Shown piece after piece: positions 15,275 through 24,652 of a stretch of 46,504 nucleotides of DNA; the stretch's first letter is position 1; the number at the start of each line of letters is the position of its first letter. The DNA is from Steroidobacteraceae bacterium. GTDB taxonomy: Bacteria; Pseudomonadota; Gammaproteobacteria; Steroidobacterales; Steroidobacteraceae. The position numbers were made by a program, and so were the translations under genes. Where the stretch lies: positions 1 through 46,504 of the forward strand of contig JANWKL010000002.1 of NCBI GenBank assembly GCA_025451375.1. Direction: 5' to 3'. The notes under the pieces were generated by a model that had not been told where the DNA came from, did not search any database, and worked only from the letters and a program-made list of their open reading frames with translations.

Positions 15275-17085
15275 CCAGATCACGCCGTGTATTTCTATTG
15301 GGCTCCGCTGCAGTGCTGGGGTCGGCGGCCGTGGCGCGCGCGCAGGAAGCAGCCACGGGCACTCCTGCACCCAAGCCCGGCGATCTGCCCGCCGGCTCGC
15401 CACCCGCGTTCGGCACCGCGCCCGCGGTGGGGCCGCTTGTCAGCCCTGCAACTTTCACAGAAGCGCAAAAGCTCGTGCAGGTGGAGCTCACGGAATCCGA
15501 GCGCGCACAGGCGGCGGGGAACTGGCGCAACAGCATGGCGGCGCTCTATGAGCGGCGCACGGGGCCGCGCAAAGTTGCCCTGGAGCCGCCGCTCGCGCCG
15601 TATTCGCTCTGCAACCCGGTGCTTCCGGGGCATGGTGCGGTCCCGCAGCGTGATCGCTTCGTACGCACAGACCGTGACCCCGGTCCGCTGCCGGGCACCG
15701 ACTCTGCCATCGCGTTCGCGCCGTTATGGAAACTGTCCCGCTGGATCGAGACGCGCAAACTGACCTCCGGGCGGCTCACTCATATCTATATAGCGCGGAT
15801 CGAGCGGTTCGATCCAAAACTGCGCTGCGTGATCACCCTGACGCGGGATCTGGCGCTGGCGCAGGCGCAACGGGCCGACCAGGAAATTGCGGCCGGCCAC
15901 TATCGCGGGCCGTTGCACGGCATTCCCTGGGGAGGCAAGGATCTGCTCGATACCGCCGGCATCCCCACGACCTATGGTGCCGAACCGTTCAGGGAGCGCG
16001 TGCCTTTGAAAGACGCTGCGGTCGTGCGCCGCCTCCATGAGGCCGGTGCGGTGCTCCTCGCCAAGCTCAGTCTCGGCGCCCTGGCACTGAATGATGTCTG
16101 GTTCGGCGGACAGACCATGAATCCCTGGCTGCCGGAGGAAGGCGCCTCGGGCTCAAGCGCCGGTCCCGGCGCGGCGCTCGCGGCAGGGCTCGTGGGGTTC
16201 GCGATCGGCAGCGAGACCGAGGGCAGCATCGTGAGCCCGAGCATGCGCTGCGGCGTCACCGGACTGCGGCCGACATTCGGGCGCGTGCCGCGCAACGGGG
16301 CGATGACCTTGTGCTGGTCGCTGGACAAGCTCGGTCCCATGGCGCGCAGCGTCGAGGACACCATGCTCATTCTGCGGGTCATCAGCGGCCAAGACGAGGC
16401 GGATCTGTCGAGTGTGCCCAGCCACCTCGATTTCGATGCGGCCGCAGCCGTCACCGGTCTGCGCGTTGGCTACTTTCCGTCGTGGATGAACGAGGACCCT
16501 GCAACCGAAGTCGACCGCAAGGTTCTTGCGGAGTTGCCCAGGCTTGGACTAACACCGGTGGCGGTTTCGATTCCGGACTGGCCGTATGACTGTCTGAACG
16601 CCATTCTGTTCGCGGAGGCTGCAGCCGCGTTCGAGGATCTGACACTCAGCCGCAAAGTCGACGGCCTGAAGATGCAGACGCCGGACTCCTGGCCCAACAC
16701 CTTCCGGCAGTCGCGGTTCATATCGGCGGTCGACTTCGTGCAGGCTGACCGCATGCGCCGCGCCGTTGCCCTCAAGATGCAGGGGTTGCTGGCCCAGGTG
16801 GACCTGCTGTTGGTTCCCTCGCTGCGCGACGAAACACTCGTCATCGGCAATTTCACCGGCCTGCCGTCGCTGACCCTGCGCGCCGGCTTTGTGCATGTCA
16901 GCGAGGCGCGCAGTGACTGGGCGCCGGATCCGCAAGCGCCGCTGCCGACCTTCAAGCCGCCGCGGCGCGTGCCGCATGGCGTTACGCTGCTCGGGCGCCT
17001 CTTCGATGAGGGGACCCTCGCGCGCGTGGGACTTGCCCTTGAGCACAGCCTCAATGTGGGCGCCGAGCAACCCCCGGGATTTTAG
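15271..17085 (+). CDS. Tat-exported amidase-signature family protein
   Basis: A 604-residue protein beginning MTRSRRVFLLGSAAV, a twin-arginine signal with a cut near ARA, so it folds in the cytoplasm and acts in the periplasm. The amidase-signature triad is present: Lys in GGKDLLDTAGIP (about 223), the cis-Ser in GASGSSAGPG (about 295), and the nucleophilic Ser in ETEGSI (about 319). The 24-residue spacing of the serines is canonical. About 100 extra residues lie between the signal and the amidase domain. It could hydrolyse an amide or ester. ATGA overlap with the monooxygenase gene suggests a shared pathway. Confidence 0.87.
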   Translation: MTRSRRVFLLGSAAVLGSAAVARAQEAATGTPAPKPGDLPAGSPPAFGTAPAVGPLVSPATFTEAQKLVQVELTESERAQAAGNWRNSMAALYERRTGPRKVALEPPLAPYSLCNPVLPGHGAVPQRDRFVRTDRDPGPLPGTDSAIAFAPLWKLSRWIETRKLTSGRLTHIYIARIERFDPKLRCVITLTRDLALAQAQRADQEIAAGHYRGPLHGIPWGGKDLLDTAGIPTTYGAEPFRERVPLKDAAVVRRLHEAGAVLLAKLSLGALALNDVWFGGQTMNPWLPEEGASGSSAGPGAALAAGLVGFAIGSETEGSIVSPSMRCGVTGLRPTFGRVPRNGAMTLCWSLDKLGPMARSVEDTMLILRVISGQDEADLSSVPSHLDFDAAAAVTGLRVGYFPSWMNEDPATEVDRKVLAELPRLGLTPVAVSIPDWPYDCLNAILFAEAAAAFEDLTLSRKVDGLKMQTPDSWPNTFRQSRFISAVDFVQADRMRRAVALKMQGLLAQVDLLLVPSLRDETLVIGNFTGLPSLTLRAGFVHVSEARSDWAPDPQAPLPTFKPPRRVPHGVTLLGRLFDEGTLARVGLALEHSLNVGAEQPPGF

Positions 17086-17156
17086 GCACCCGCTGCGGGT
17101 ATCATCCTCCGCATGCAGGACCATGCGAACCGCAACCAGGGAAGTCGGGTGTCTTC

Positions 17157-18755
17157 ATGTGGCTTCATGCACGGCGGACGGTTGTGATCGCCGCCCTGGT
17201 TTTGGGTTCGCTGCTGCTGGCGCCCAATCCTGGCGGCGGACCTGACTCGTCCAGAAAGGCGAAGGCGCATAACGCCCAGGTTCATGAGGCGCCCCTGCAG
17301 CCCGGGCCGTTCGGATTCGCCGACGTGCGCCGCCTGGCGCAGGAGCGTGCCGGACATGACTTCCGCCCGCCCCCGGATACCCTGCCCGCGGAACTGGCGA
17401 AGCTGAGCTACGACCAGTACCGGGATATCCGCTTCCGCCCCGAAAGCGCGCTGTGGCGCGGCCAGGCTCTGTTTGAGGTGCAATTCTTTCATCGCGGTGC
17501 CAGCAGCAAGCAGCGCGTCAATATCTTCGAGGTGACGGACGAGGGCGTGCGGCCGCTCACCTACAACCGCGCGTCCTTTGCCTTCGGCCATCTGTTGAAG
17601 CCCCCGCGGGTGCCGGCAGACCTGGGGTTCGCGGGCTTCCGGGTGCACTACCCGCTGCAAAGCGCGGCCTACAAGGACGAGCTGATCACCTTCCTCGGCG
17701 CTTCCTACTTCCGCGTGCTGGGGCGTAACCAGTATTACGGCCTGTCGGCTCGCGGTCTCGCCATCGATACCGGCGCGCCGAGTGGCGAGGAATTTCCAAC
17801 CTTCACGGATTTCTGGCTGCTGCGTCCGGGGCCGCACGATCGCACCCTTACGGTCTTCGCGCTGCTCGATAGCAAAAGCGTCGCCGGCGCCTACCAGTTC
17901 CAGATCCGCCCGGGCGCCACCACCCAGGTTGAGGTGCACAGCGCGCTGTACCCGCGCCGCGCCATTGCCAAGCTCGGCGTGGCGCCCCTCACGTCCATGT
18001 TCTTCTACGGCGAGGACGGCGGCCGGCACTTCGACGACTATCGTCCGCAGGTACACGACAGCGACGGCCTGATGACCCAGACGGGTCACGGCCAGTGGAT
18101 CTGGCGCCCGCTCACCAATCCGCGCGAGCTGCGTGTCAATCGCTTCATCGATGACAACCCGCGCGGCTTCGGTCTCATCCAGCGCGAGCGCGCCTTCGTG
18201 CACTACGAAGACGTTGAAGCGCACTACGAAGCGCGGCCGAGCTACTGGGTCGAGCCGCTCGAGAACTGGGGCAGGGGCGGGGTGGAGCTGGTCGAAATCC
18301 CGAGCGATGAGGAGATCCACGACAACATCGTTGCCTACTGGGTGCCGCAGCAGGCGGTGACCGCGGGCAAGCCGCTGTACTTCGCGTACCTGTTGTCGGC
18401 ATTCGCCCAGGCGTCGCACTGGCCTCCCGGTGGCCGTGTGGTCGCGACGCGCAGCGGCAACCCGTCGGTGGGCGATAACAAAGGTCATTTCGGACCCGGC
18501 GCCCGCCGCATCCTGGTTGATTTTGCGGGCGGCGAGCTCGACGGTCTGGATCGCAGCCAACCCGTTCTCGCGCAGACCACGGCCGCCAACGGCCAGGTCG
18601 AGGCGCTGACCGTGCAGCGGGTGCCGGAGAGCGGCGCCTGGCGAGTCGCGTTCGTCGCCACGCCGAAGACCAGGAAACCCGTGGACCTGCAATGCTACCT
18701 GACGCTGCACGGCGAGGTGCTGACGGAGACCTGGGTATACCAGTGGACACCGTGA
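17157..18755 (+). CDS. opgG: Periplasmic glucan biosynthesis protein OpgG/OpgD (MdoG family)
   Basis: Needed for osmoregulated periplasmic glucan, a beta-1,2-linked glucose polymer. Family members act in the periplasm on the nascent chain, and some are beta-1,2-glucanases. The 532-residue product has an N-terminal hydrophobic signal (RRTVVIAALVLGSLLLA). The MdoG beta-sandwich follows, with hallmark stretches GFADVRRLAQERAG, LSYDQYRDIRFRP, MFFYGEDGGRHFDDYRP and YEDVEAHYEARPSYWVEP. Its stop overlaps the probable GTG start of opgH (GTGA), giving strict coupling to the synthase. Family assignment is secure; OpgG versus OpgD is not resolved. Confidence 0.93.
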   Translation: MWLHARRTVVIAALVLGSLLLAPNPGGGPDSSRKAKAHNAQVHEAPLQPGPFGFADVRRLAQERAGHDFRPPPDTLPAELAKLSYDQYRDIRFRPESALWRGQALFEVQFFHRGASSKQRVNIFEVTDEGVRPLTYNRASFAFGHLLKPPRVPADLGFAGFRVHYPLQSAAYKDELITFLGASYFRVLGRNQYYGLSARGLAIDTGAPSGEEFPTFTDFWLLRPGPHDRTLTVFALLDSKSVAGAYQFQIRPGATTQVEVHSALYPRRAIAKLGVAPLTSMFFYGEDGGRHFDDYRPQVHDSDGLMTQTGHGQWIWRPLTNPRELRVNRFIDDNPRGFGLIQRERAFVHYEDVEAHYEARPSYWVEPLENWGRGGVELVEIPSDEEIHDNIVAYWVPQQAVTAGKPLYFAYLLSAFAQASHWPPGGRVVATRSGNPSVGDNKGHFGPGARRILVDFAGGELDGLDRSQPVLAQTTAANGQVEALTVQRVPESGAWRVAFVATPKTRKPVDLQCYLTLHGEVLTETWVYQWTP

Positions 18756-20551
18756 GCCGCGGCTGGTCGCCGCCGCGCGCACGCTGGCGTGTGCGGCTGC
18801 GACGAGCGCTGTTTTTCGGCCTGACTCTGGCGCTCGGGCTGTGCGCCACTGCGCTGCTGCTGGATGTCCTGCACGTCAACGGCCTGAGTGTTGTTGAGTT
18901 CGTCGGCCTTTTGTTGTTCTTCGGGCTGTTTGCCTGGATCGCCGGCGCGCTGTGGACCGCGATCGCCGGATTCATCATCCGGCTTGTCGGTGGCGATCCG
19001 GCAGGACTTGATGCCTCGGAAGTGGATGGGCGCGCGCTGCGCACGCGCGTCGCCATCACCATGCCGGTCTACAACGAGGACACGGCACGGGTTGAGTCGG
19101 GCCTTACAGCGATCTGGGTGTCGCTGCAGCAGTACCCCGAGCAGCAGGCGTTCGATCTTTACATCCTGTCCGACACCACCGATGCGGACATTGCCGCCGC
19201 CGAGGAGGCGATGTGGCAGCGGTTCGTCACCCGCCATAGTGCGGCCGGGCGGGCTTTTTACCGACGCCGCACTGATCGCAGCGAGCACAAGGCGGGGAAT
19301 ATCGGCGAGTTTGTCCGGACCTTCGGTCCGCAGTACGAATGCATGATCGTGCTCGATGCGGACAGCGTGATGAGCGGCGCGGCGCTGGTAACGCTCGCGC
19401 GGTTGATGGAGGCGCATCCGGAGATCGGCATCCTGCAATCGCTGCCGCTGCCGGCGGGGCGCGAGACGCTGTTCGGCCGCTTCATCCAGTTCGGCTCGCG
19501 GCTGCAAAGCCCGATGCTCACCAGCGGGCTCGCATTCTGGCAGCTCGGAGAGAGCAACTACTGGGGGCACAATGCCATCATCCGCGTGCGACCGTTTGCG
19601 CGTTACTGCGGCTTGCCGCACCTGAAGGGCGGCCCGCCCTTTGGCGGCACGATCCTCAGTCACGACTTCGTCGAAGCGGCCTTCATGCGCCGCGCCGGCT
19701 ATGAGGTTCGCCAACTCCCGGAACTCATGGGCAGCTGGGAGGAAGTGCCTGCCAACATTCTCGACTACGCCGCGCGCGACCGGCGCTGGACGGCGGGCAA
19801 CCTGCAGCACACGCGCGTCATGGGCTTTCCGGGACTGCACCCACTCAGCCGGGTGCACCTCTTGACCGGGATCGTCTCCTACGTCAGCTCACCGATGTGG
19901 CTGGCACTGCTGCTTTTGAGCTCGATCCTCAGTGTCATCGCCAGCGGCAAGAAGCCGCAGTATTTCCTTTCCGGGCTGCACAGCCTGCCGCACTGGCCGC
20001 AGTTTCGCACCGGCGAGACCGCGGCGCTCCTGTGGCTGACGCTGGCGGTGCTGCTGCTGCCAAAAGTCCTCGGCGCCATCCTCGCGATCCGCGACCGCGA
20101 TTTGCGCCGTCAGTTCGGCGGCGCGGGGCGGCTGTGGGCGAGCCTCTTCGCCGAGCAGCTCTTCAGCATGCTGCTCGCCCCGACCATGATGATGTTTCAC
20201 TCGACGTTCGTGATCCAGGCGCTGCTGGGCAAGCGGGTGTCCTGGAATGCGCAGGCACGCAGTGACCGCGGCGTTACGCTGAGTGAGGCGTTCAGCCGGC
20301 AGAAATGGCAGCTGGCGTTCGGGGTCGTGTGGGGCGCGGTTATGCTGCGCTACGCGCCGCAATTTTTCTGGTGGTTGTCGCCGGTGCTCGCGGGCCTCTT
20401 GTGCGGGGTATGGCTTACCGCCTGGACCAGCCGGGCCGACGTCGGCCAGCGCGCACGGCGCTGGGGATTGTTCCTGATCCCCGAAGAGACCGAGCCGCCA
20501 CCGGAGCTCGTGATGGCCACCGCTCCGGAGAGAATTGAAGCGGCCAGATAG
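18752..20551 (+). CDS. opgH: Glucan glucosyltransferase OpgH (MdoH family, short form)
   Basis: Inner-membrane glycosyltransferase family 2 enzyme that polymerises UDP-glucose into the glucan backbone. Two helices near residues 15-70 precede the cytoplasmic GT2 domain. Its acidic motifs are MPVYNED, LDADS and SHDFVEA, followed by the product-binding DRRWTAGN. Several C-terminal helices follow. About 600 residues is far shorter than E. coli MdoH (847), mainly because the long N-terminal cytoplasmic extension is missing. Possible starts are GTG at 18752 (GTGA overlap, chosen), GTG at 18743 and ATG at 18692. It is followed by a hairpin repeat and the convergent otsA. Confidence 0.9.
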   Translation: MSRGWSPPRARWRVRLRRALFFGLTLALGLCATALLLDVLHVNGLSVVEFVGLLLFFGLFAWIAGALWTAIAGFIIRLVGGDPAGLDASEVDGRALRTRVAITMPVYNEDTARVESGLTAIWVSLQQYPEQQAFDLYILSDTTDADIAAAEEAMWQRFVTRHSAAGRAFYRRRTDRSEHKAGNIGEFVRTFGPQYECMIVLDADSVMSGAALVTLARLMEAHPEIGILQSLPLPAGRETLFGRFIQFGSRLQSPMLTSGLAFWQLGESNYWGHNAIIRVRPFARYCGLPHLKGGPPFGGTILSHDFVEAAFMRRAGYEVRQLPELMGSWEEVPANILDYAARDRRWTAGNLQHTRVMGFPGLHPLSRVHLLTGIVSYVSSPMWLALLLLSSILSVIASGKKPQYFLSGLHSLPHWPQFRTGETAALLWLTLAVLLLPKVLGAILAIRDRDLRRQFGGAGRLWASLFAEQLFSMLLAPTMMMFHSTFVIQALLGKRVSWNAQARSDRGVTLSEAFSRQKWQLAFGVVWGAVMLRYAPQFFWWLSPVLAGLLCGVWLTAWTSRADVGQRARRWGLFLIPEETEPPPELVMATAPERIEAAR

Positions 20552-20573
20552 GCGAGTTACCGCGGAAACGGAG

Positions 20574-20615
20574 CTACTGTCCGCCGAAATTGCTTCCTGC
20601 AATTTCGGCCAATAG
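20574..20615 (-). repeat. Covarying hairpin repeat, copy 2 (likely bidirectional terminator)
   Basis: Stem GCCGAAATTGC (20583-20593) and GCAATTTCGGC (20599-20609), 11 perfect pairs with a five-base loop. Read on the minus strand it is the same element as at 5173-5216: CTATTG flank, stem, GGACAGTAG flank. Two stem pairs differ between the copies and both are compensated (T-A to C-G and C-G to T-A). It sits between the ends of opgH and the convergent otsA, overlapping neither. Confidence 0.75.
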
Positions 20616-20616
20616 T

Positions 20617-22035
20617 TCAATGCGCCTGCCGCGCCGCGTACTCGAGGCGCGCCTGCTCAGGTGCTCCGCCCAGGTTCGCCACAAAACGCGAGCGCCAGGC
20701 GCGAATATCGTTTTCGCGCAGCGCCGCCAGCAGCTTCGCATGCCGGGCGCGGCGCTCATCGAGCGGCATGTCGAGCGCCTGCTTGAGCGCGCGCGCGATG
20801 CCACGCCGGTCGTAGGGATTGACGATCAGCGCATCCGCCATTTCGTTGGCGGCTCCGGCGCGATCGGACAACACCAGCACGCCGGGATTGGCCGGATCCT
20901 GGGCAGCGATGAATTCCTTGGCGACGAGATTCATGCCATCGCGCAGCGGTGTCACCAGGCACACCTGCGCGACGCGCAGGAATCCGAGCAGTGTCGCGTG
21001 CGAGAAACTGCGATTGAGGTAACGGATGGGTGTCCAGTCAACCTCCGCGAAGCGTCCGTTGGTGCTGCCGGCGCTTTGTTCCAGCGCGCGGCGCATGCGG
21101 GCGTAGGCCTTGACGTTCTGGCGTCCGAGCGGGGCGATCTGCAGGTAGGTCACCTTGCCCCGATGCTGCGGACATTCCTCGAGGAATTGCTCATAGGCGC
21201 CGAAGCGTTCCAGGAGCCCCTTGCTGTAATCCAGGCGGTCCACGCCGATGATCAGCCGCCGGCCGACAAGACCCTTGGTCATGTCGCGCACGTGGCCGGA
21301 GGCGACGGTCTTCGCGGCAGAACGGGCGGTGGCCTCAAGATCCACGCCGACCGGGTACACACCGGTGCGCACCAGGCGCTCCGCGGTCCTCACAACGGCG
21401 CCGGCACTGACGCGATCCGCGCCGTATACGGCGCGCACGGCTCCCAGGAATGCCTGCCGGTCGGTCTCGGTCTGGAAGCCGAGGAGGTCGTAGGCGAGCA
21501 GCGCCTCGAGAATTTCACGGTGCACCGGCAGGGCGCGCAGCACCTCGAAAGTCGGGAAGGGAATGTGCAGGAAAAACCCGATGGGCGTGCGCACGTCCTG
21601 CGCACGCAGGCGCGCGCCGAGCGCAATCAGGTGATAGTCGTGGACCCAGATGAGATCGTCGGGCGCCAGGAGCGGCGACAGCTCGCGCGCAAACAGGGCA
21701 TTCACCGCCAGCCAGGCGTCGTAGTGCTCGTCCTGATAGCGGAAATTATCCACAAAATAATGGAACAACGGCCACAGCGTGCCGTTGGCGAAGCCGTCGT
21801 AGTAGGGCTCATGGAGCGCCGCCGGAATGCTGATGGTCACGAAGCTGTTACCGTCGCGCACCGCGCTCTCCGGCGGTGGTTGCCGCGTGTCGGCCGGGTG
21901 CGTCTCGCCGCCCCAGCCAAACCACAGTCCGCCCGCCTCGCGCATCGCCCCGAGCAGAGCCACCGCGAGTCCGCCCGCGGCGGCAGCGCCTTTCGGTGCC
22001 GCCACCCGGTTCGAGACGATGACGACGCGGCTCAA
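20617..22035 (-). CDS. otsA: Trehalose-6-phosphate synthase OtsA (GT20)
   Basis: Transfers glucose from UDP-glucose to glucose-6-phosphate to make trehalose-6-phosphate in the cytoplasm. At 472 residues it matches OtsA length. The N-terminal loop SNRVAAPKG...[11 protein letters not shown] and [10 protein letters not shown], the WVHDYH motif and the phosphate-binding [11 protein letters not shown] are all OtsA hallmarks. The start appears to be TTG, overlapping the stop of the GH15 gene as TTGA, with GGGAGG six to eight bases upstream inside that gene. This weak start may lower OtsA output relative to the upstream genes. Third gene of otsB-GH15-otsA. Confidence 0.95.
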   Translation of the reverse strand: MSRVVIVSNRVAAPKGAAAAGGLAVALLGAMREAGGLWFGWGGETHPADTRQPPPESAVRDGNSFVTISIPAALHEPYYDGFANGTLWPLFHYFVDNFRYQDEHYDAWLAVNALFARELSPLLAPDDLIWVHDYHLIALGARLRAQDVRTPIGFFLHIPFPTFEVLRALPVHREILEALLAYDLLGFQTETDRQAFLGAVRAVYGADRVSAGAVVRTAERLVRTGVYPVGVDLEATARSAAKTVASGHVRDMTKGLVGRRLIIGVDRLDYSKGLLERFGAYEQFLEECPQHRGKVTYLQIAPLGRQNVKAYARMRRALEQSAGSTNGRFAEVDWTPIRYLNRSFSHATLLGFLRVAQVCLVTPLRDGMNLVAKEFIAAQDPANPGVLVLSDRAGAANEMADALIVNPYDRRGIARALKQALDMPLDERRARHAKLLAALRENDIRAWRSRFVANLGGAPEQARLEYAARQAH

Positions 22036-23858
22036 ACTTCATCCTCCCAGCGACGGCTGAGCCGGCCCGCGGTGGTGATGATTCCCACCATGCTGTAGCT
22101 CTGGGGAAAATTTCCCCACAGCGCGCCGCTCGTGGGATCGACATGTTCGGAAAGCAACCCCACGCAGTTACGCACCGCCAGGAGCTTGCCGAACAGTGCG
22201 CGCGCCTCCTCCAGCCGCCCGGTGCCCGCCAGCGCGTTGGCCCACCAGAACGAACAGACGGTAAACGCGTTGGTGGTGTCGCCGAAGTCATCCGGGTGCC
22301 GATAGCGCAGTAGGAAATCGCCGACGCGCAATTCGCTTTCGATAGCCGCCAGCGTGGCGGTAAAGCGCGGATCGCGCCACTCGAGTATGCCGAGTTCGGG
22401 CAGCAGCAGCAGACTCGCATCAACCACCTCGTCATCGAAGCTTGCTGACAGGGTGCCCCGCTGGTCATTCCACGCGCGCTTGAGAATCTCGGTCCGCATA
22501 CTGTCGGCGCGCTCGCGCCAGTATCCCGATCGCTCGGGCTGCTGCAGCCGCAGCCCGATGCGCGCCAGGCGATCGCAGGCGGCCCAGCACATGGCGGCCG
22601 AGAAGGTGTGGCGGTGCTCGGTGCCGCGGAATTCCCAGATACCGGCGTCCGGCTTGTCAAACAGCGGCACCGCGCGCTCGCCGAGTGCTTCGAGCCTGCG
22701 GTACTGGTCAATGTCACCGGGGTGATCGAGGCGCTCATCGAAGAAAGTCTGCGTGGACGCGAGGATCACCGAACCGTAGACATCGTGCTGACGTTGCCGG
22801 TAGGCGAGGTTACCAACGCGCACCGGCCCCATGCCCTCGACCCCGGTGAGCGTCGCCACCGAGCGTTCGCTCAAGTCGGCCTCGCCGGTGATGCCATAGA
22901 CCGGCTGCAGCGGAGTTTCGCCCTGGCGCGTGACGACATCATCCAGGTAGCGCAGGAATGCCTCCATTGCACCGGTGGCGCCCAGGCGGTTGAGCGCCTG
23001 CACGGTGAAGTAGGCGTCGCGTAACCAACAATACCGATAGTCCCAGTTGCGCCCGCTGCCGGCGCTCTCCGGAATCGACGTGGTCGGAGCTGCCAGGACG
23101 GAGCCGTTGTCGTCGTAGGTGCACAGCTGCAGCGTGATGGCGGCGCGGATGGTTTCCGCCTGCCATTCGAAAGGGATCGCAAGTCCCCGTACCCACTCCC
23201 CCCAGTAGCGGGTGGTGGCGCGCAGACTTTCATCCGCGACCTCGTGGGCGGGAACCGTCAGCGTCTCATCGTCGTGCAGCACCAGATCGATAGGGCGCTC
23301 GAGTACGAATTCGCGCTCTTCGGCGATATAGGAAACCGGTGAATCGGTGGTGATTCGCAGCGGGTGGTCGGTATCGATGAAGCGCACATGGTGGCTGCCG
23401 AGCTGCGCGCTGAGCGCCTTGGCGCCGTAGTCAGCCGTCGGCCGCACCTTGATTTGCACGGTCGGGCGCCCACTGACCGGCTCGATCCGCCGCACCAGCA
23501 TTGCCGGCCGGTAGAGTCGTCCGTGCCGTACATAGCGCGGACACCAGGTGATGATGCGGATGGCGTTACCGCGGGCATCGCGCGCAATGGATTCCAGGAT
23601 CGCGGTGTTGCGCCGGTAATGAAGCTCGCACGCCGTCTGCCCCACGACCGAGATCTCGAACACCCCGGAGCTGCGCGGCTGTGACGGCGGTGACAGGAGG
23701 CCGCAGAAAATCGGATTGCCATCCGGGCGCGGCCAGCAGCACCACGGCACGCTGCCGTCGGCGCGCACCAGCGCGGTGATCTGGCCGTTGCCGACCACTC
23801 CCACATCTGCAAGCGTGGCCGAGCGGGACGTTCCCGCAGATTTATCCGGATTGTCCAT
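22032..23858 (-). CDS. Glycoside hydrolase family 15 protein (glucoamylase/trehalase-like)
   Basis: A 608-residue cytoplasmic protein without a signal peptide. The N-terminal beta-sandwich (DVGVVGNGQITALVRADGSVPW) is followed by the (alpha/alpha)6 barrel. The barrel carries GRNWDYRYCWLRDA near residue 270 and, near the C-terminus, SEHVDPTSGALWGNFPQSYS, which should carry a catalytic glutamate. GH15 enzymes hydrolyse alpha-glucosides, and bacterial members in trehalose operons can be trehalases. Its place between otsB and otsA suggests trehalose turnover or a maltooligosaccharide feed. The frame opens at 23993, but the ATG at 23858 lies five bases after the otsB stop, with GGAG just upstream. 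Confidence 0.88.
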   Translation of the reverse strand: MDNPDKSAGTSRSATLADVGVVGNGQITALVRADGSVPWCCWPRPDGNPIFCGLLSPPSQPRSSGVFEISVVGQTACELHYRRNTAILESIARDARGNAIRIITWCPRYVRHGRLYRPAMLVRRIEPVSGRPTVQIKVRPTADYGAKALSAQLGSHHVRFIDTDHPLRITTDSPVSYIAEEREFVLERPIDLVLHDDETLTVPAHEVADESLRATTRYWGEWVRGLAIPFEWQAETIRAAITLQLCTYDDNGSVLAAPTTSIPESAGSGRNWDYRYCWLRDAYFTVQALNRLGATGAMEAFLRYLDDVVTRQGETPLQPVYGITGEADLSERSVATLTGVEGMGPVRVGNLAYRQRQHDVYGSVILASTQTFFDERLDHPGDIDQYRRLEALGERAVPLFDKPDAGIWEFRGTEHRHTFSAAMCWAACDRLARIGLRLQQPERSGYWRERADSMRTEILKRAWNDQRGTLSASFDDEVVDASLLLLPELGILEWRDPRFTATLAAIESELRVGDFLLRYRHPDDFGDTTNAFTVCSFWWANALAGTGRLEEARALFGKLLAVRNCVGLLSEHVDPTSGALWGNFPQSYSMVGIITTAGRLSRRWEDEV

Positions 23859-23863
23859 TGCAA

Positions 23864-24652
23864 TTACTCCGCGGCGTCGAGAAGCGCGCGCAGCCAGGCC
23901 CGTACTTCCCTGACGGATCCAAGGTGCGTTCGCGCGCTGGTAGGAGGCGCGACGTCCACCGCCACCGAAATCCCGCCCGCGGCGTTCACCCATTTGAACG
24001 CCGGCTCATCCGTAAGATCGTCTCCAACATACAAGGGTTCGCGACCCTTGAATGGTTCTTCGAGCATAAATTCCGCGATAGCGGTGGCCTTGCTCGCCGT
24101 GCCCGGGGTCAGCTCGACCACCATGCGCCCGCGCTGCGCCCGCAGCCCGCTACCCGGGCGGGCGGCGATGGCGGTCACGCTGGCGACTACCTCGCCTTCC
24201 AGGTCAGGTGCCTGCCGGTAGTGCAGCGCCAGCGCGAGACCCTTGTCCTCGATTACCAGGCGCGGTTCCCGCGTGACCCACTGTGCCATGAGATGCCGGG
24301 ACTCCTGCAGTAACGCAAGGTTCGGCGGTTCGCGCTGCACCAGGCGTCCCCTGATGTCCCGGCGCTCAAAGCCATGCAGGCCGGACAACGGTAATCGCAA
24401 CGGCTTCAACAGCGTGTCGAGGGTGGCGATGCTGCGGCCGCTCACCACGACAAGTGCACCGCCTGTGCGTCGCATGAGCGCGCCCAGCAGCTCGAGGAGT
24501 CCGGGTTCGACGCGAACGGCGTCGGGGCGGGGAGCCAGTTCAAGCAGCGTGCCGTCAAGATCCAGGAAGACCGCGCAGCCGTGCAGGCGCAGCACCTGCG
24601 GCGGCCGGGCAGCCGCAAGGACCGGGCCCCCAGCATGCATCGCTGCTTCCAT
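23864..24652 (-). CDS. otsB: Trehalose-6-phosphate phosphatase OtsB (HAD superfamily)
   Basis: Removes phosphate from trehalose-6-phosphate. The HAD nucleophile motif FLDLDGTLLELAP is near residue 30. VVVSGR is motif II, and YVGDDLTDEPAF is the C-terminal metal-binding motif. The product has about 262 residues, normal for OtsB. The frame can be read from a TTG at 24673; I prefer the ATG at 24652 (MEAAMHAGG), though an ATG four codons later is also possible. First gene of the minus-strand trehalose operon. It is divergent from scoA, with about 120 bases between that must hold both promoters. Confidence 0.94.
   Translation of the reverse strand: MEAAMHAGGPVLAAARPPQVLRLHGCAVFLDLDGTLLELAPRPDAVRVEPGLLELLGALMRRTGGALVVVSGRSIATLDTLLKPLRLPLSGLHGFERRDIRGRLVQREPPNLALLQESRHLMAQWVTREPRLVIEDKGLALALHYRQAPDLEGEVVASVTAIAARPGSGLRAQRGRMVVELTPGTASKATAIAEFMLEEPFKGREPLYVGDDLTDEPAFKWVNAAGGISVAVDVAPPTSARTHLGSVREVRAWLRALLDAAE

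Noticed and set aside
17088-17100. ACCCGCTGCGGGT palindrome after the amidase gene as a terminator
   Set aside because: It has a one-base centre, so it cannot form a good RNA hairpin, and no T-tract follows.
17082-18782. A 566-codon minus-strand frame opposite opgG
   Set aside because: It has no recognisable domain, and the plus frame is an unmistakable MdoG protein coupled to opgH.
20590-22098. A 502-codon plus-strand frame opposite otsA
   Set aside because: It has low-complexity composition, and the otsA frame has all its active-site motifs.
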